From NCBI GenBank assembly GCA_016218715.1, contig JACRDG010000048.1, forward strand, positions 248,001 to 312,000: a stretch of DNA of 64,000 nt. Direction: 5' to 3'. This document shows positions 16,668-24,798 of this stretch, piece by piece. A model generated the notes under the pieces. The model saw only the letters and a program-made list of their open reading frames with translations, was not told where the DNA came from and ran no database searches. Positions within the stretch are counted from its first letter, which is position 1. Each line of letters starts with the position of its first letter. The DNA comes from Desulfomonile tiedjei (GTDB lineage Bacteria > Desulfobacterota > Desulfomonilia > Desulfomonilales > Desulfomonilaceae). Position numbers and translations under genes: made by a program.

Positions 16668-17852
16668 ATGGGAGTCAAAAGCATTCGCGACCTGTATATC
16701 AAGGGGAAGAGGGTTTTGTTCCGGTTTGACTTCAACGTGCCCCTGGACGCGGCCGGTGCGATCAAGGACGATACGCGAATTCGCCGGGCACTGCCTACCC
16801 TCGAGTACGCGGTGCAACAGGGTGCTCGTTGCGTTTTGGCTTCGCATCTCGGGCGACCGAAGGGAGAGCGGAAGGCGGAACTCAGCCTCCGACCGGTGGC
16901 AAAGCGCCTCGCGGAGCTTTTGGGACGTCCGGTGGGCTTTGTCGACGATTGCATCGGGGACGCGGTCAAGGACGCGGTAGCTTCGCTTCCGGATGGCGGG
17001 GTGTTGCTTCTGGAGAATCTCCGCTTCCATGCGGGCGAAACGAAAAACGACCCTGCTTTCGCCGCAGAACTGGCTTCCGTGGCTGACGTGTATGTGAACG
17101 ACGCGTTCGGAACGGCTCACCGGGCTCACGCGTCCACGGTGGGTGTTGCAGAGCTCCTAAGGGAAAAGGCTGCCGGTTTGCTGTTGAAAGAGGAGCTGGA
17201 GAACCTCGAGAAAGCGTTCGCGAATCCGCAAAAACCTGTTGTCGCTCTCTTCGGCGGGGCGAAGGTGTCGGACAAGTTGGGGGTCTTGCAGAACATTGTG
17301 AGCCGCATGGACGCGGTCCTCATTGGCGGCGGAATGGCCAATACGTTCCTGAAGGCGCACGGCCTGAACACGGGGACGTCCAAAACCGAAGACGACATGC
17401 TCGGGACCGCTTCCAGCATGTTGGAGGCCTCGCGCAAGAGCGGATGCTCGGTTGTCTTGCCCAAAGACGTGGTGGTCGCGGAAAAAATCGAAGAAGGAGC
17501 AGTCTCCTTGGTGGTAGACGCCCGGGCTATTCCCGACGGGCTTATGGCGCTCGACATCGGACCTCAGGCCGTCGACGAGTTCGCGGCCGTAATCGTTACG
17601 GCAGGCACCATCATCTGGAACGGACCGATGGGTGTGTTTGAGGTCGAGGAATTCAGCCGCGGAACGTTGGAGATTGCGCGAGTGGTCGCCGAGGCCCGAG
17701 GATTTTCCGTCGTGGGCGGAGGTGACACCGTCAGGGCGGTTCAGCAGGCCGGGGTTGCAGAAAAGATCTCGTATATCTCCACAGGAGGCGGGGCTTTCAT
17801 GGAATTCATGGAAGGAAAGATTCTGCCTGGCGTGGCAGCGCTGGATGTTTGA
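16668..17852 (+). CDS. pgk: Phosphoglycerate kinase
   Basis: 394 residues from ATG 16668, with GAGGAGGTG just upstream. It transfers phosphate between 1,3-bisphosphoglycerate and ADP. The N-terminal substrate motifs RFDFNVPLD and SHLGRPKG are present. The hinge region NDAFGTAHRAHAS and the C-terminal nucleotide motifs (FGGAKVSDKLGV, GGGMANTFL, WNGPMGVFE, VGGGDTVRAV, STGGGAFMEF) are complete. Second gene of the glycolytic operon, 102 bases after gap. Confidence 0.97.
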   Translation: MGVKSIRDLYIKGKRVLFRFDFNVPLDAAGAIKDDTRIRRALPTLEYAVQQGARCVLASHLGRPKGERKAELSLRPVAKRLAELLGRPVGFVDDCIGDAVKDAVASLPDGGVLLLENLRFHAGETKNDPAFAAELASVADVYVNDAFGTAHRAHASTVGVAELLREKAAGLLLKEELENLEKAFANPQKPVVALFGGAKVSDKLGVLQNIVSRMDAVLIGGGMANTFLKAHGLNTGTSKTEDDMLGTASSMLEASRKSGCSVVLPKDVVVAEKIEEGAVSLVVDARAIPDGLMALDIGPQAVDEFAAVIVTAGTIIWNGPMGVFEVEEFSRGTLEIARVVAEARGFSVVGGGDTVRAVQQAGVAEKISYISTGGGAFMEFMEGKILPGVAALDV

Positions 17853-17918
17853 CCCGGCGAGTCCGAGGGGCTTTGTTCTGTGGCGGTGAAACCTCATGAC
17901 CGAAGGGAAGGTCGTTGT

Positions 17919-18683
17919 ATGAATGGACGCAGACCGATTATCGCCGGCAACTGGAAGATGCACAAAACGTCGCGGGAGACCGTGACCCTCATCCGTGAGT
18001 TGATCGAAGGGCTCGGTGCCGGCATCCCGGCATGCGAGATAATCGTAGCGCCGCCCTTCACGTCGATAGCCGCGGGGGTGGCGACCGCGGCGAACAGTCC
18101 GATCCTCGTGGCCGCGCAGAACCTGCACTGGGAAGCGTCGGGCGCGTTTACGGGCGAAGTCTCGGCAGCGATGGTGGAGGATGCTGGCTGTACTCACGTA
18201 ATTGTCGGGCACTCGGAGCGCCGACAGTATTTCGGGGACACGGATGAAACGGTGAATCTCAAGGTCGCTGCGGGGATGCGAGCCGGCCTGATCCCGATCT
18301 TCTGTCTGGGAGAGACGCTGGAGGAGCGCGAAGCGAACCGGATCTTTGAGGTGGTGAAGCGGCAGCTCGTTCGCGGACTGCAAGGGATCGATCTTTCCGA
18401 GCCGGACCGAATGGTCGTGGCGTACGAGCCGGTTTGGGCGATCGGTACCGGCCGGACAGCTACACCGGAACAGGCTCAGGAGATTCACGGGTTCCTCCGA
18501 AGCGAGCTTACCGGCATAGGGTCCGCAGGATTTGCGAACCGGGTGCGCATCCTGTATGGTGGAAGCGTGAAGCCCTCGAACACGCGGGAGCTTCTCAACT
18601 GCCCGGACATCGACGGCGCACTCGTTGGAGGCGCGTCTCTGAAAGCCGATGACTTCCTCGGAATCATCGAGGGAGCGATCTGA
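17919..18683 (+). CDS. tpiA: Triosephosphate isomerase
   Basis: 254 residues from ATG 17919. It interconverts dihydroxyacetone phosphate and glyceraldehyde-3-phosphate. Catalytic residues are visible: Lys13 in GNWKMHK, His98 in IVGHSERR and Glu170 in AYEPVWAIGTG (flexible loop 6). The phosphate loop LYGGSVKP and ALVGGASL near the C-terminus are intact. It lies 66 bases after pgk and 22 bases before secG. Confidence 0.97.
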   Translation: MNGRRPIIAGNWKMHKTSRETVTLIRELIEGLGAGIPACEIIVAPPFTSIAAGVATAANSPILVAAQNLHWEASGAFTGEVSAAMVEDAGCTHVIVGHSERRQYFGDTDETVNLKVAAGMRAGLIPIFCLGETLEEREANRIFEVVKRQLVRGLQGIDLSEPDRMVVAYEPVWAIGTGRTATPEQAQEIHGFLRSELTGIGSAGFANRVRILYGGSVKPSNTRELLNCPDIDGALVGGASLKADDFLGIIEGAI

Positions 18684-18705
18684 AACCTGGGAAGGAATTC
18701 TCCAC

Positions 18706-19227
18706 ATGCTGACGTCATTAGTCCTCATAGTCCATATCATCGTGTGCATTGCACTGATCTTGATCATTCTTCTGCAATCGGGAAAGGGCGCGGATATCGG
18801 AGCGGTCTTCGGCGGAGGATCGAGTCAGACCTTGTTCGGCAGCACCGGCGCAACCCCTTTCCTGAGCAAGGTGACCATAGGGGCTGCAGTGATCTTCATG
18901 TGTACGTCGATCGTCCTCACCTTTTGGGGTCGGGGAGGGGGAGCATCGATCGAGCGCTCTCTGATGACTGACCAGACAGGCACTCAGGCTCCGGTCGAGA
19001 CCGGCGTCCCGGTCCCGCCCGGTCAGGCCCCCGGCGCGGGCTCGGGTGAAGAAAAGAAGGAGGGCGCTCCCGGCGCCGCGGTTCCGGCACCTGAGAGCAG
19101 TGCGCCATCCAGTGCTGCTGAAGGGAAGGCAGCCCCGTCGAGTGCTCAGCCTGCTCCTGCAGCGCCGCCAGCGGCACAGCAACCTGCTCCGGCCGAAGGC
19201 GGTGCGAAGCCAGCCGAGGCGAAATAG
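18706..19227 (+). CDS. secG: Preprotein translocase subunit SecG with long Pro/Ala tail
   Basis: 173 residues, clearly longer than the usual 70-110. Two membrane helices (about 4-24 and 48-70) enclose the conserved cytoplasmic loop LLQSGKGADIGAVFGGGSSQTLFGS, here split as ILLQSGKGADIG and GGGSSQTLFGSTG. SecG assists the SecYE channel and SecA. From residue about 85 on, the protein is a low-complexity tail of Pro, Ala, Gly, Ser and Glu, probably disordered. The tpiA-secG linkage is common in bacteria. It is the last gene of the operon; a parS-like inverted repeat follows 30 bases downstream. Confidence 0.93.
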   Translation: MLTSLVLIVHIIVCIALILIILLQSGKGADIGAVFGGGSSQTLFGSTGATPFLSKVTIGAAVIFMCTSIVLTFWGRGGGASIERSLMTDQTGTQAPVETGVPVPPGQAPGAGSGEEKKEGAPGAAVPAPESSAPSSAAEGKAAPSSAQPAPAAPPAAQQPAPAEGGAKPAEAK

Positions 19228-19257
19228 AGCGGCAACCAGCTTGAATTACACGGCAAT

Positions 19258-19291
19258 GAGGCGCGATGTTTCACGTGGAACATCGCGCCTC
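19258..19291. promoter_or_regulatory. parS-like ParB-binding site within a 34-base inverted repeat
   Basis: The core TGTTTCACGTGGAACA (19267-19282) reads on the other strand as TGTTCCACGTGAAACA, which matches the published bacterial parS consensus TGTTNCACGTGAAACA. It is embedded in a longer inverted repeat: arms GAGGCGCGATGTTTCAC and GTGGAACATCGCGCCTC are complementary at 16 of 17 positions. It lies 30 bases after the secG stop. ParB (Spo0J) loads at parS sites to organise and segregate the chromosome origin region. The long stem could also terminate the glycolytic transcript, but no T-run follows. Confidence 0.8.
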
Positions 19292-19436
19292 TCGTCGTTC
19301 AGGTATCGTAAGCCCGGCGTCTCGCCAGTCCATGAATCCTTGGCAAGCCGCCCACTCCACATGCTGTCCGAGAATCCAGCGTGCTGAACTTCATTCTCTT
19401 CGCTCTTCCTGACCGAAGTACTTCCGCCCGGTCCGC

Positions 19437-19835
19437 TCATGTTCGAACCCGCGCTGTGCCGCTCGCGATCCGCCGCTTGCGCCCGTTGAAGATTGCAAAC
19501 GAAAACACCTTCACTTCGCCTCCCCGATCTTCTCCCGCGAGCGTAACCTCTATGGTCAGCGTATCGGACTCAAATGCGGGATTCTCGTGGCAAATCTTCA
19601 GCGCGGTTACCTTCGTGCTCGGTGCAACGGCCCTGATCGCTGCGTCCGCGAGCCCGGAAATCCAGGCCGAATGCAGCACCCGTCCACGACGATCCGTCTC
19701 CCGGGCAAGCCGGGGCAGGACCTGAGCGGGATGGTACTCCTTCGCGAGCCCTGCCATCTTCATAATTGCACCTGTCGAGAACGGTCCAATGCGCATCGCC
19801 AACTTACACCTCGTCTCCCAGTAAGGCATCCCCAT
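19437..19835 (-). CDS. MaoC-like hotdog-fold protein
   Basis: About 132 residues from ATG 19835; ATG 19796 is an alternative. The helix AGLAKEYHPAQ followed by RGRVLHSAWISGLADAAI has the order of the hydratase motif of MaoC/R-hydratases (in which YAxxxxDxNPIH precedes a GxILHGM helix), but the catalytic Asp and His are replaced: EYHPAQ has His two residues after Glu rather than the D-x-N-P-x-H spacing. The C-terminal strands (ALKICHENPAFESDTL, GGEVKVFSFAIFN) fit the hotdog. It may be a binding rather than a catalytic member. Function not assigned. Confidence 0.55.
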   Translation of the reverse strand: MGMPYWETRCKLAMRIGPFSTGAIMKMAGLAKEYHPAQVLPRLARETDRRGRVLHSAWISGLADAAIRAVAPSTKVTALKICHENPAFESDTLTIEVTLAGEDRGGEVKVFSFAIFNGRKRRIASGTARVRT

Positions 19836-19859
19836 CGAGCTGCCAGGTTCACCGTTTAG

Positions 19860-19892
19860 TTGACAAAAGGGTTCAGCAGACGTAAATATAAT
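19860..19892 (+). promoter_or_regulatory. Sigma-70-like promoter of the DUF465-ilvBN-psd-pssA operon
   Basis: A perfect TTGACA (19860-19865). With a 17-base spacer the -10 is TAAATA (19883-19888); a TATAAT overlaps it at 19887-19892 but at a 21-base spacing. The next gene begins at 19931. Confidence 0.65.
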
Positions 19893-19930
19893 CGACCGGA
19901 AGCGAAAAAACACCTCAAAAGGGCGTGCTG

Positions 19931-20158
19931 ATGGAACAGACAGACATCGAACTGATCGAACGGTGGAAGGAAACAGAGCCCGACCTCAGGAGGCTCTGGG
20001 AAGAGCACCTCGAATTCGAAGAACAGTTGGAAGCCTTTAACAAGAGGGTCTACCTGACCCCGACCGAACAGATGGAGCGAAAGACCCTCCAAAAGAAGAA
20101 ACTCAAAGGGAGAGACCAGATCGAGCGCATTCTGGCGCAGCTTCGTCAGCGCAGGTGA
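19931..20158 (+). CDS. Small DUF465-family protein (YdcH-like)
   Basis: 75 residues, almost wholly alpha-helical and charged. The pattern ([24 protein letters not shown], then [29 protein letters not shown]) matches DUF465: a helical hairpin with the KxLKD-like basic stretch near the C-terminus. Function unknown. The GTG at 19925 is an alternative start. Its stop codon overlaps the GTG start of ilvB (GTGA), so it is translationally coupled to the acetolactate synthase genes. Confidence 0.8.
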   Translation: MEQTDIELIERWKETEPDLRRLWEEHLEFEEQLEAFNKRVYLTPTEQMERKTLQKKKLKGRDQIERILAQLRQRR

Positions 20159-21906
20159 CGAAGACCCCTATCTGCACACTCTCCGAGCGTGAGCTGAACC
20201 CGACCGTGAAAATTTCTGGAGCGCATATTCTCCTGGAGTCCCTCAAAGCCGAGGGCGTGGACACGATTTTTGGTTACCCTGGAGGAGCCGTAATCGATGT
20301 CTTTGACGTGTTGGCGCGTCACTTCAGTGGAGACTTTCGATTCGTCCTCGTGCGCCACGAACAGGCCGCGGTACATGCTGCGGATGGCTATGCCAGGGCC
20401 ACGGGAAAACCGGGGGTGGCACTTGTCACGTCAGGTCCCGGCGGGACCAACACCGTTACCGGTCTCGCGACCGCCTACATGGATTCTATTCCGGTACTCG
20501 TATTTACCGGCCAGGTCCCAACAGCGCTGATCGGAAACGATGCGTTCCAGGAAGCTGACATCGTCGGCATAACGAGACCGTGCACCAAGCACAATCATCT
20601 GGTAAGCCGGGTCGAGGATCTCGCACGCACTATCAGGGAAGCGTTCATCGTAGCCACGACCGGACGCCCGGGCCCGGTTCTCGTGGACCTCCCCAAAGAC
20701 GTGATGCAGGCCAAGACGCCATTCCACTATCCTCTCGATCTCGAGCTGGCCACGTACAAACCCACGGTGAAAGCGCACCCACCGTCAATCAAACGCGCGG
20801 CGGACCTCCTCCTGGAGGCGCGTAGGCCCGTGATTTATGCCGGTGGCGGCGTGATCACTTCGGCCGCGCACCAGGAATTACGTACCCTCGCGGAGATGCT
20901 CTTCCTCCCGGTGACCATGACCCTCATGGGACTCGGATGCTTTCCCGGCACCCATCCCCTCTCGCTGGGGATGCTGGGAATGCATGGGACGTATCGTGCC
21001 AACATGGCGGTAAGCGGCTGCGATCTGCTTCTCGCGGTTGGGGCCCGATTCGACGACCGGGTGACCGGCAAGATCGAGGAGTTCGCTAAAGACGCAAAGA
21101 TCATCCATATCGACATCGACCCTACGTCCATCCAGAAGAATATCGGCGTGGACGTGCCCATCGTCGCGGATGCCCGCGATGCGATGGCTCAACTGATCGC
21201 GGCGGTACGCGGACAGGGCGTCCCGCCCGAGCACCGCGAAAACCTGAAAGACTGGCATGCCCAGCTCACTGCATGGCGGAGCGAACAGCGTCTCCGGTTC
21301 GACCGCACCACCGAAACGATCAAGCCGCAATACGTCGTGGAGAAGCTCTACGAACTGACCGCGGGCCGAGCCATCATAACCACCGAGGTCGGCCAGAACC
21401 AGATGTGGGCCGCGCAGTACTACCTCTTCGACGAACCGAGAACTTTCCTGACGTCGGGCGGCCTGGGAACCATGGGCTACGGCTTCCCTGCAGCCGTCGG
21501 AGCGCAGGTGGCTTTCCCGGACAAGCTCGTGATCGATATCGCCGGCGATGGCTCGATACAGATGAATATTCAGGAACTGGCCACGGTGAAGCAGTACAAG
21601 CTTCCTGTCAAGATCGCTATCCTCAACAATGGGTTCTTGGGCATGGTTCGTCAGTGGCAAGAGCGATTCTACGACCAGCTCTACGCGCATACCGACATCA
21701 CCGCGGCCCCCGATTTCGTAAAGCTCGCGGAGGCCTATGGCGCAGTTGGCCTGCGGGCTGAGACCACCTCGGAAGTCGAATCGGTAATCAAACGCGGTCT
21801 GGAGACTCCGGGACCCGTCATCATGGACTTCGTGGTGGAACGGGAAGAGGGAGTGTACCCCATGGTCCCTGCCGGGGGCTCTGTAAAAAACATGATCCTG
21901 GTATAA
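20155..21906 (+). CDS. ilvB: Acetolactate synthase large subunit
   Basis: 583 residues from a GTG start overlapping the preceding stop. It condenses pyruvate with pyruvate or 2-ketobutyrate, the first common step of branched-chain amino acid synthesis, using ThDP, FAD and magnesium. The ThDP-activating Glu69 is in [15 protein letters not shown]. The central FAD/NAD-like domain has [10 protein letters not shown]. The ThDP-magnesium motif [14 protein letters not shown] is followed by [12 protein letters not shown], the conserved Trp region targeted by herbicides. Directly adjoining ilvN supplies the regulatory subunit. Confidence 0.96.
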   Translation: MTKTPICTLSERELNPTVKISGAHILLESLKAEGVDTIFGYPGGAVIDVFDVLARHFSGDFRFVLVRHEQAAVHAADGYARATGKPGVALVTSGPGGTNTVTGLATAYMDSIPVLVFTGQVPTALIGNDAFQEADIVGITRPCTKHNHLVSRVEDLARTIREAFIVATTGRPGPVLVDLPKDVMQAKTPFHYPLDLELATYKPTVKAHPPSIKRAADLLLEARRPVIYAGGGVITSAAHQELRTLAEMLFLPVTMTLMGLGCFPGTHPLSLGMLGMHGTYRANMAVSGCDLLLAVGARFDDRVTGKIEEFAKDAKIIHIDIDPTSIQKNIGVDVPIVADARDAMAQLIAAVRGQGVPPEHRENLKDWHAQLTAWRSEQRLRFDRTTETIKPQYVVEKLYELTAGRAIITTEVGQNQMWAAQYYLFDEPRTFLTSGGLGTMGYGFPAAVGAQVAFPDKLVIDIAGDGSIQMNIQELATVKQYKLPVKIAILNNGFLGMVRQWQERFYDQLYAHTDITAAPDFVKLAEAYGAVGLRAETTSEVESVIKRGLETPGPVIMDFVVEREEGVYPMVPAGGSVKNMILV

Positions 21907-22398
21907 ATGGAAGATTCTCACGTCATTTCAGTCCTGGTGGAAAACAAGCCGGGCGTACTCGCGCGCGTCTCGGGCATGTTTTCGGGTCGCGGGTTCAACA
22001 TCCACTCATTGGCCGTGGCCCCGACTCTCGACCCCGAATACTCCCGCATGACCATCGTGACTCAGGGCAAGGAACAGATCATCGAGCAAATCATCAAGCA
22101 GTTGCGAAAGCTCGTCAATGTGGTGAAAGTTCAGGATCTCACCCGCGGGGATTACGTGGATCGGGAGATGGTGCTGATCCGAGTCAGAGCAACCGGGCCC
22201 AAGCGATCCGAGGTACTGAATCTCACGGACATCTTCCGCGCGAAGGTAGTGGACGTCACTCACGATACCGTCACCATCGAGGTCTCGGGAACGCAGAGCA
22301 AGATTGACGCGATCCTCGAACTTCTGGCACCAGTGGGTATTCTCGATCTGCTCCGCACCGGAATGGTGGCGATACAGCGGGCTCGGAAGGGATCGTGA
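21907..22398 (+). CDS. ilvN: Acetolactate synthase small (regulatory) subunit
   Basis: 163 residues, starting at the base after the ilvB stop codon. The N-terminal ACT domain is ISVLVENKPGVLARVSGMFSGRG and onward through FNIHSLAVAPT, the valine-binding motif. A second ferredoxin-like domain follows (VLIRVRATG through EVSGTQSKIDAILELL). It confers valine feedback inhibition on IlvB. Typical length. Confidence 0.96.
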   Translation: MEDSHVISVLVENKPGVLARVSGMFSGRGFNIHSLAVAPTLDPEYSRMTIVTQGKEQIIEQIIKQLRKLVNVVKVQDLTRGDYVDREMVLIRVRATGPKRSEVLNLTDIFRAKVVDVTHDTVTIEVSGTQSKIDAILELLAPVGILDLLRTGMVAIQRARKGS

Positions 22399-22415
22399 GG
22401 GCACAAGGAACCGAA

Positions 22416-23117
22416 ATGGTTTCCAGAACCGGACATTATGAACCGATCGCGCGAGAAGGGCATATCTTCATCGCTCCCCTTGCGCTGATATCTCTCGGAC
22501 TCTGGTGGTTCGCTTATCCGGTGGGGAGCGTTGTCTTTCTTGTTCTCGCGGTGGCAGTGGCGCTGTTTTTCCGCAACCCGGAGAGGATATCTCCGCAGGG
22601 TGACGGGATCGTGCTGTCGCCGGCCGACGGTAGGGTCGTGCAACTGGTCGAGCAGGGAGGCTCGAAGAACCTCTCGGGGGGTCCCTTCAAGCGCATCAGC
22701 ATCTTCATGTCCGTGTTCAACGTCCACGTCAACCGGTCCCCGGTTGCCGGAAAAGTGACAAAGGTCGAGCACGTGCCCGGCGGATTCCTCGACGCGCGGG
22801 ACCCGGGAGCCTCGATCACCAACGAACACAACTGTGTGGTCCTGGATACCAAAGATCGGCCCATCGAGGTCGTCCAGATAGCCGGCAAGGTGGCCCGAAG
22901 AATCGCGTGTTGGGTTCGCGAAGGAGACGCGCTCGCTCAGGGAGAACGTTTCGGTCTCATCCGATTCGGTTCCCGCGTGGACGTCTATCTTCCGGAGGGT
23001 TATTCTTTTATAGTAGATCTTGAAACGCGGGTCCGGGCCGGTGTTACGGTCATCGCTCGGAGAGATGGGGCACAAACCCCGGAGGGACCAGGTCATGAGC
23101 ATGAAATTTCGGAATAG
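22416..23117 (+). CDS. psd: Phosphatidylserine decarboxylase, short (type II) form
   Basis: 233 residues from ATG 22416 with AAGGA seven bases upstream; a GTG at 22395 overlapping the ilvN stop is an alternative. The enzyme makes phosphatidylethanolamine from phosphatidylserine and matures by self-cleavage at a Gly-Ser bond. The cleavage motif is RFGSRVDVYLP, giving a pyruvoyl group on the new N-terminus. Two N-terminal membrane helices (ALISLGLWWFAYPVGSVVF, then LAVAVALFF) anchor it. FMSVFNVHVNRSPVAG is the conserved substrate loop. It overlaps pssA by 23 bases, so both steps of PE synthesis are coupled. Confidence 0.95.
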   Translation: MVSRTGHYEPIAREGHIFIAPLALISLGLWWFAYPVGSVVFLVLAVAVALFFRNPERISPQGDGIVLSPADGRVVQLVEQGGSKNLSGGPFKRISIFMSVFNVHVNRSPVAGKVTKVEHVPGGFLDARDPGASITNEHNCVVLDTKDRPIEVVQIAGKVARRIACWVREGDALAQGERFGLIRFGSRVDVYLPEGYSFIVDLETRVRAGVTVIARRDGAQTPEGPGHEHEISE

Positions 23118-23955
23118 GCGACCCTTTTTCCGGAGGAAGAACCGACTCCAGGAAGGCGAAGATCCCTCCAACTTTCCCCGGAGAAAGAGACTCCAGGTGA
23201 ACAAGATGAAGAAGGGGATCGTGATTCTCCCCTCGCTTCTCACGCTCACCGCGATCTTCTTCAGTTTTTATGCCATCATCCTCGCGATCGAGAGTCGCTT
23301 CGTCCTGTCTGCCGCGCTGATCTTTGTCGCGGGTTTCTTCGACGGGATCGATGGACGGGTTGCGCGTCTCACCAAGAGTACCACACGCTTTGGTATGGAA
23401 CTGGATTCCTTGGCCGACGTGATTTCGTTCGGCGTGGCGCCGGCGATTCTCATGTACACGTGGGCGCTGTTACCGTACGAGCGGGTCGGGTGGGTGACGG
23501 CTTTTGTCTTTGTGGCCTGTGGTGCGCTCCGGTTGGCCAGATTCAACGTGCAGTCGGGTATCATCGATCCGAAGCGTTTCAACGGGCTTCCTATCCCGGC
23601 CGCTGCGGTGATGCTGGCAGCGACGGTCCTATTCTTTCACAAGCTCGGGATCCAACCCGGGGACTTCCGCACTTCCCTCCTGGTTTTGACCTACATTCTC
23701 TCGTTCTTCATGGTGAGTTCGATCAAATTTCACGGATTCAAGGACCTCGCAATTATCAAGCAGAAGCCCTTCAGCTCGACCGTGGCGTTCGTGCTTATCC
23801 TGGCCCTTATTGCGGCCAATCCGTTCGTGGTACCCTTCTTCCTCTGTTTGGGCTACGTGATTTCCGGTCCGGTCCTGACGATCTTCCTCTATCTTCGTAG
23901 GAATAAGGCGCCGGAACCGCTCCGGGAACAAGAGCCTGCCATACCGAATCCGTAG
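23095..23955 (+). CDS. pssA: CDP-diacylglycerol-serine O-phosphatidyltransferase
   Basis: 286 residues from ATG 23095. It makes phosphatidylserine from CDP-diacylglycerol and serine in the membrane. The CDP-alcohol phosphotransferase motif D-x2-DG-x2-AR-x8-G-x3-D-x3-D is fully present: FDGIDGRVARLTK followed by FGMELDSLAD. Six to eight membrane helices follow (ISFGVAPAIL and others). A basic N-terminal extension of 40 residues (MSMKFRNRRPFFRRKNR) precedes the first helix. Its start overlaps psd by 23 bases. Last gene of the ilvBN-psd-pssA operon. Confidence 0.95.
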   Translation: MSMKFRNRRPFFRRKNRLQEGEDPSNFPRRKRLQVNKMKKGIVILPSLLTLTAIFFSFYAIILAIESRFVLSAALIFVAGFFDGIDGRVARLTKSTTRFGMELDSLADVISFGVAPAILMYTWALLPYERVGWVTAFVFVACGALRLARFNVQSGIIDPKRFNGLPIPAAAVMLAATVLFFHKLGIQPGDFRTSLLVLTYILSFFMVSSIKFHGFKDLAIIKQKPFSSTVAFVLILALIAANPFVVPFFLCLGYVISGPVLTIFLYLRRNKAPEPLREQEPAIPNP

Positions 23956-24091
23956 GTTCGTACAAGGTATTGCCGCATAGCTCCATGGGCGTGGTGCGAG
24001 TCCCCGATGCCGTGGAGCTTTCGCGCGCGGCGTGCTTCTGCTTTTCACCGTCGGAGGAAGTGACGGCTGGATCTTTGTGCACCGCCCGAGA

Positions 24092-24430
24092 TCACCCGTT
24101 AGGACCCTGTCTCAGGCGCACGATGGTTGCTCCCCATCCGCCTGCATCGAGGCGCGCTTCGAGCCAGGACTCTACGAGCCGGTGTTTCGCAAGAATCGCT
24201 CGAACGCGGTCCCGCAGGATCCCCTTTCCCTTCCCGTGAATGATCCGCACGTCGAGGATGTCTTTCTCCAGGCACGCGGCGAGGTAGTCGTCCAGCAAAT
24301 CGCGCACCTCGCGTGGAGAAAAGGTGTGCAGGTCCAGCACGCCATCTATCGGCAGGACGACCGGCTCTTGGTTTCCAGCATCTTCTGTCGTAACGTCGCA
24401 ATCTTCACGATTCTCTCGCTCTTCCGTCAC
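24092..24430 (-). CDS. Smr-domain protein
   Basis: 112 residues. An acidic N-terminal segment of about 30 residues is followed by a complete Smr domain: DLHTFSPREVRDLL (conserved D-L-H), the helix YLAACLEKDI, then RIIHGKGKGILRDRV with the H-G-K-G motif. Smr domains, as in MutS2, are nucleases or nucleic-acid binders. Here it stands alone, with no MutS part. It is convergent with pssA. Confidence 0.88.
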   Translation of the reverse strand: MTEERENREDCDVTTEDAGNQEPVVLPIDGVLDLHTFSPREVRDLLDDYLAACLEKDILDVRIIHGKGKGILRDRVRAILAKHRLVESWLEARLDAGGWGATIVRLRQGPNG

Positions 24431-24798
24431 CGATGCCCACTCCTTTCAATCCGCGTTATCTCCGACCGTTCAGGCCTCCGGCATTCCAGTCCTGCATGAG
24501 ACCATCCGACGGAACCGCCATGCGTCGGAGCCTTCGCGACCTACACCGCTCCTATTGCGTTTTTCCATTACCCATGGTAGAGCCTTGGGCGTAGTTGGCC
24601 GCAATGGGACGCTGCCTGCCGCCAATGTTTCCGCGGGGACCTCGCGGCTTTCCGAGTATACCGCAAGCTCCTGCAAAAGGCCTGCTCAGCGGCCCCGTTA
24701 CCGGGCTGCACGATTCCGGCCACCCGATTGCGCGATGGAACTATGATTTCTCTGGTCGGCACCGCATCGAGTGCCGGTGACAAAAGGGATCGCATGTT
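24431..24798. other. Intergenic stretch, nothing recognised
   Basis: 368 bases between the leftward Smr gene and the rightward MurF-Alr gene, therefore a divergent promoter region. No clear sigma-70 pair, RNA gene or repeat was found. Confidence 0.45.

Noticed and set aside
17157-18767. Minus-strand open frame of 536 codons across pgk and tpiA
   Set aside because: Antisense to two complete glycolytic genes, with composition typical of a reverse-frame shadow in GC-rich DNA.
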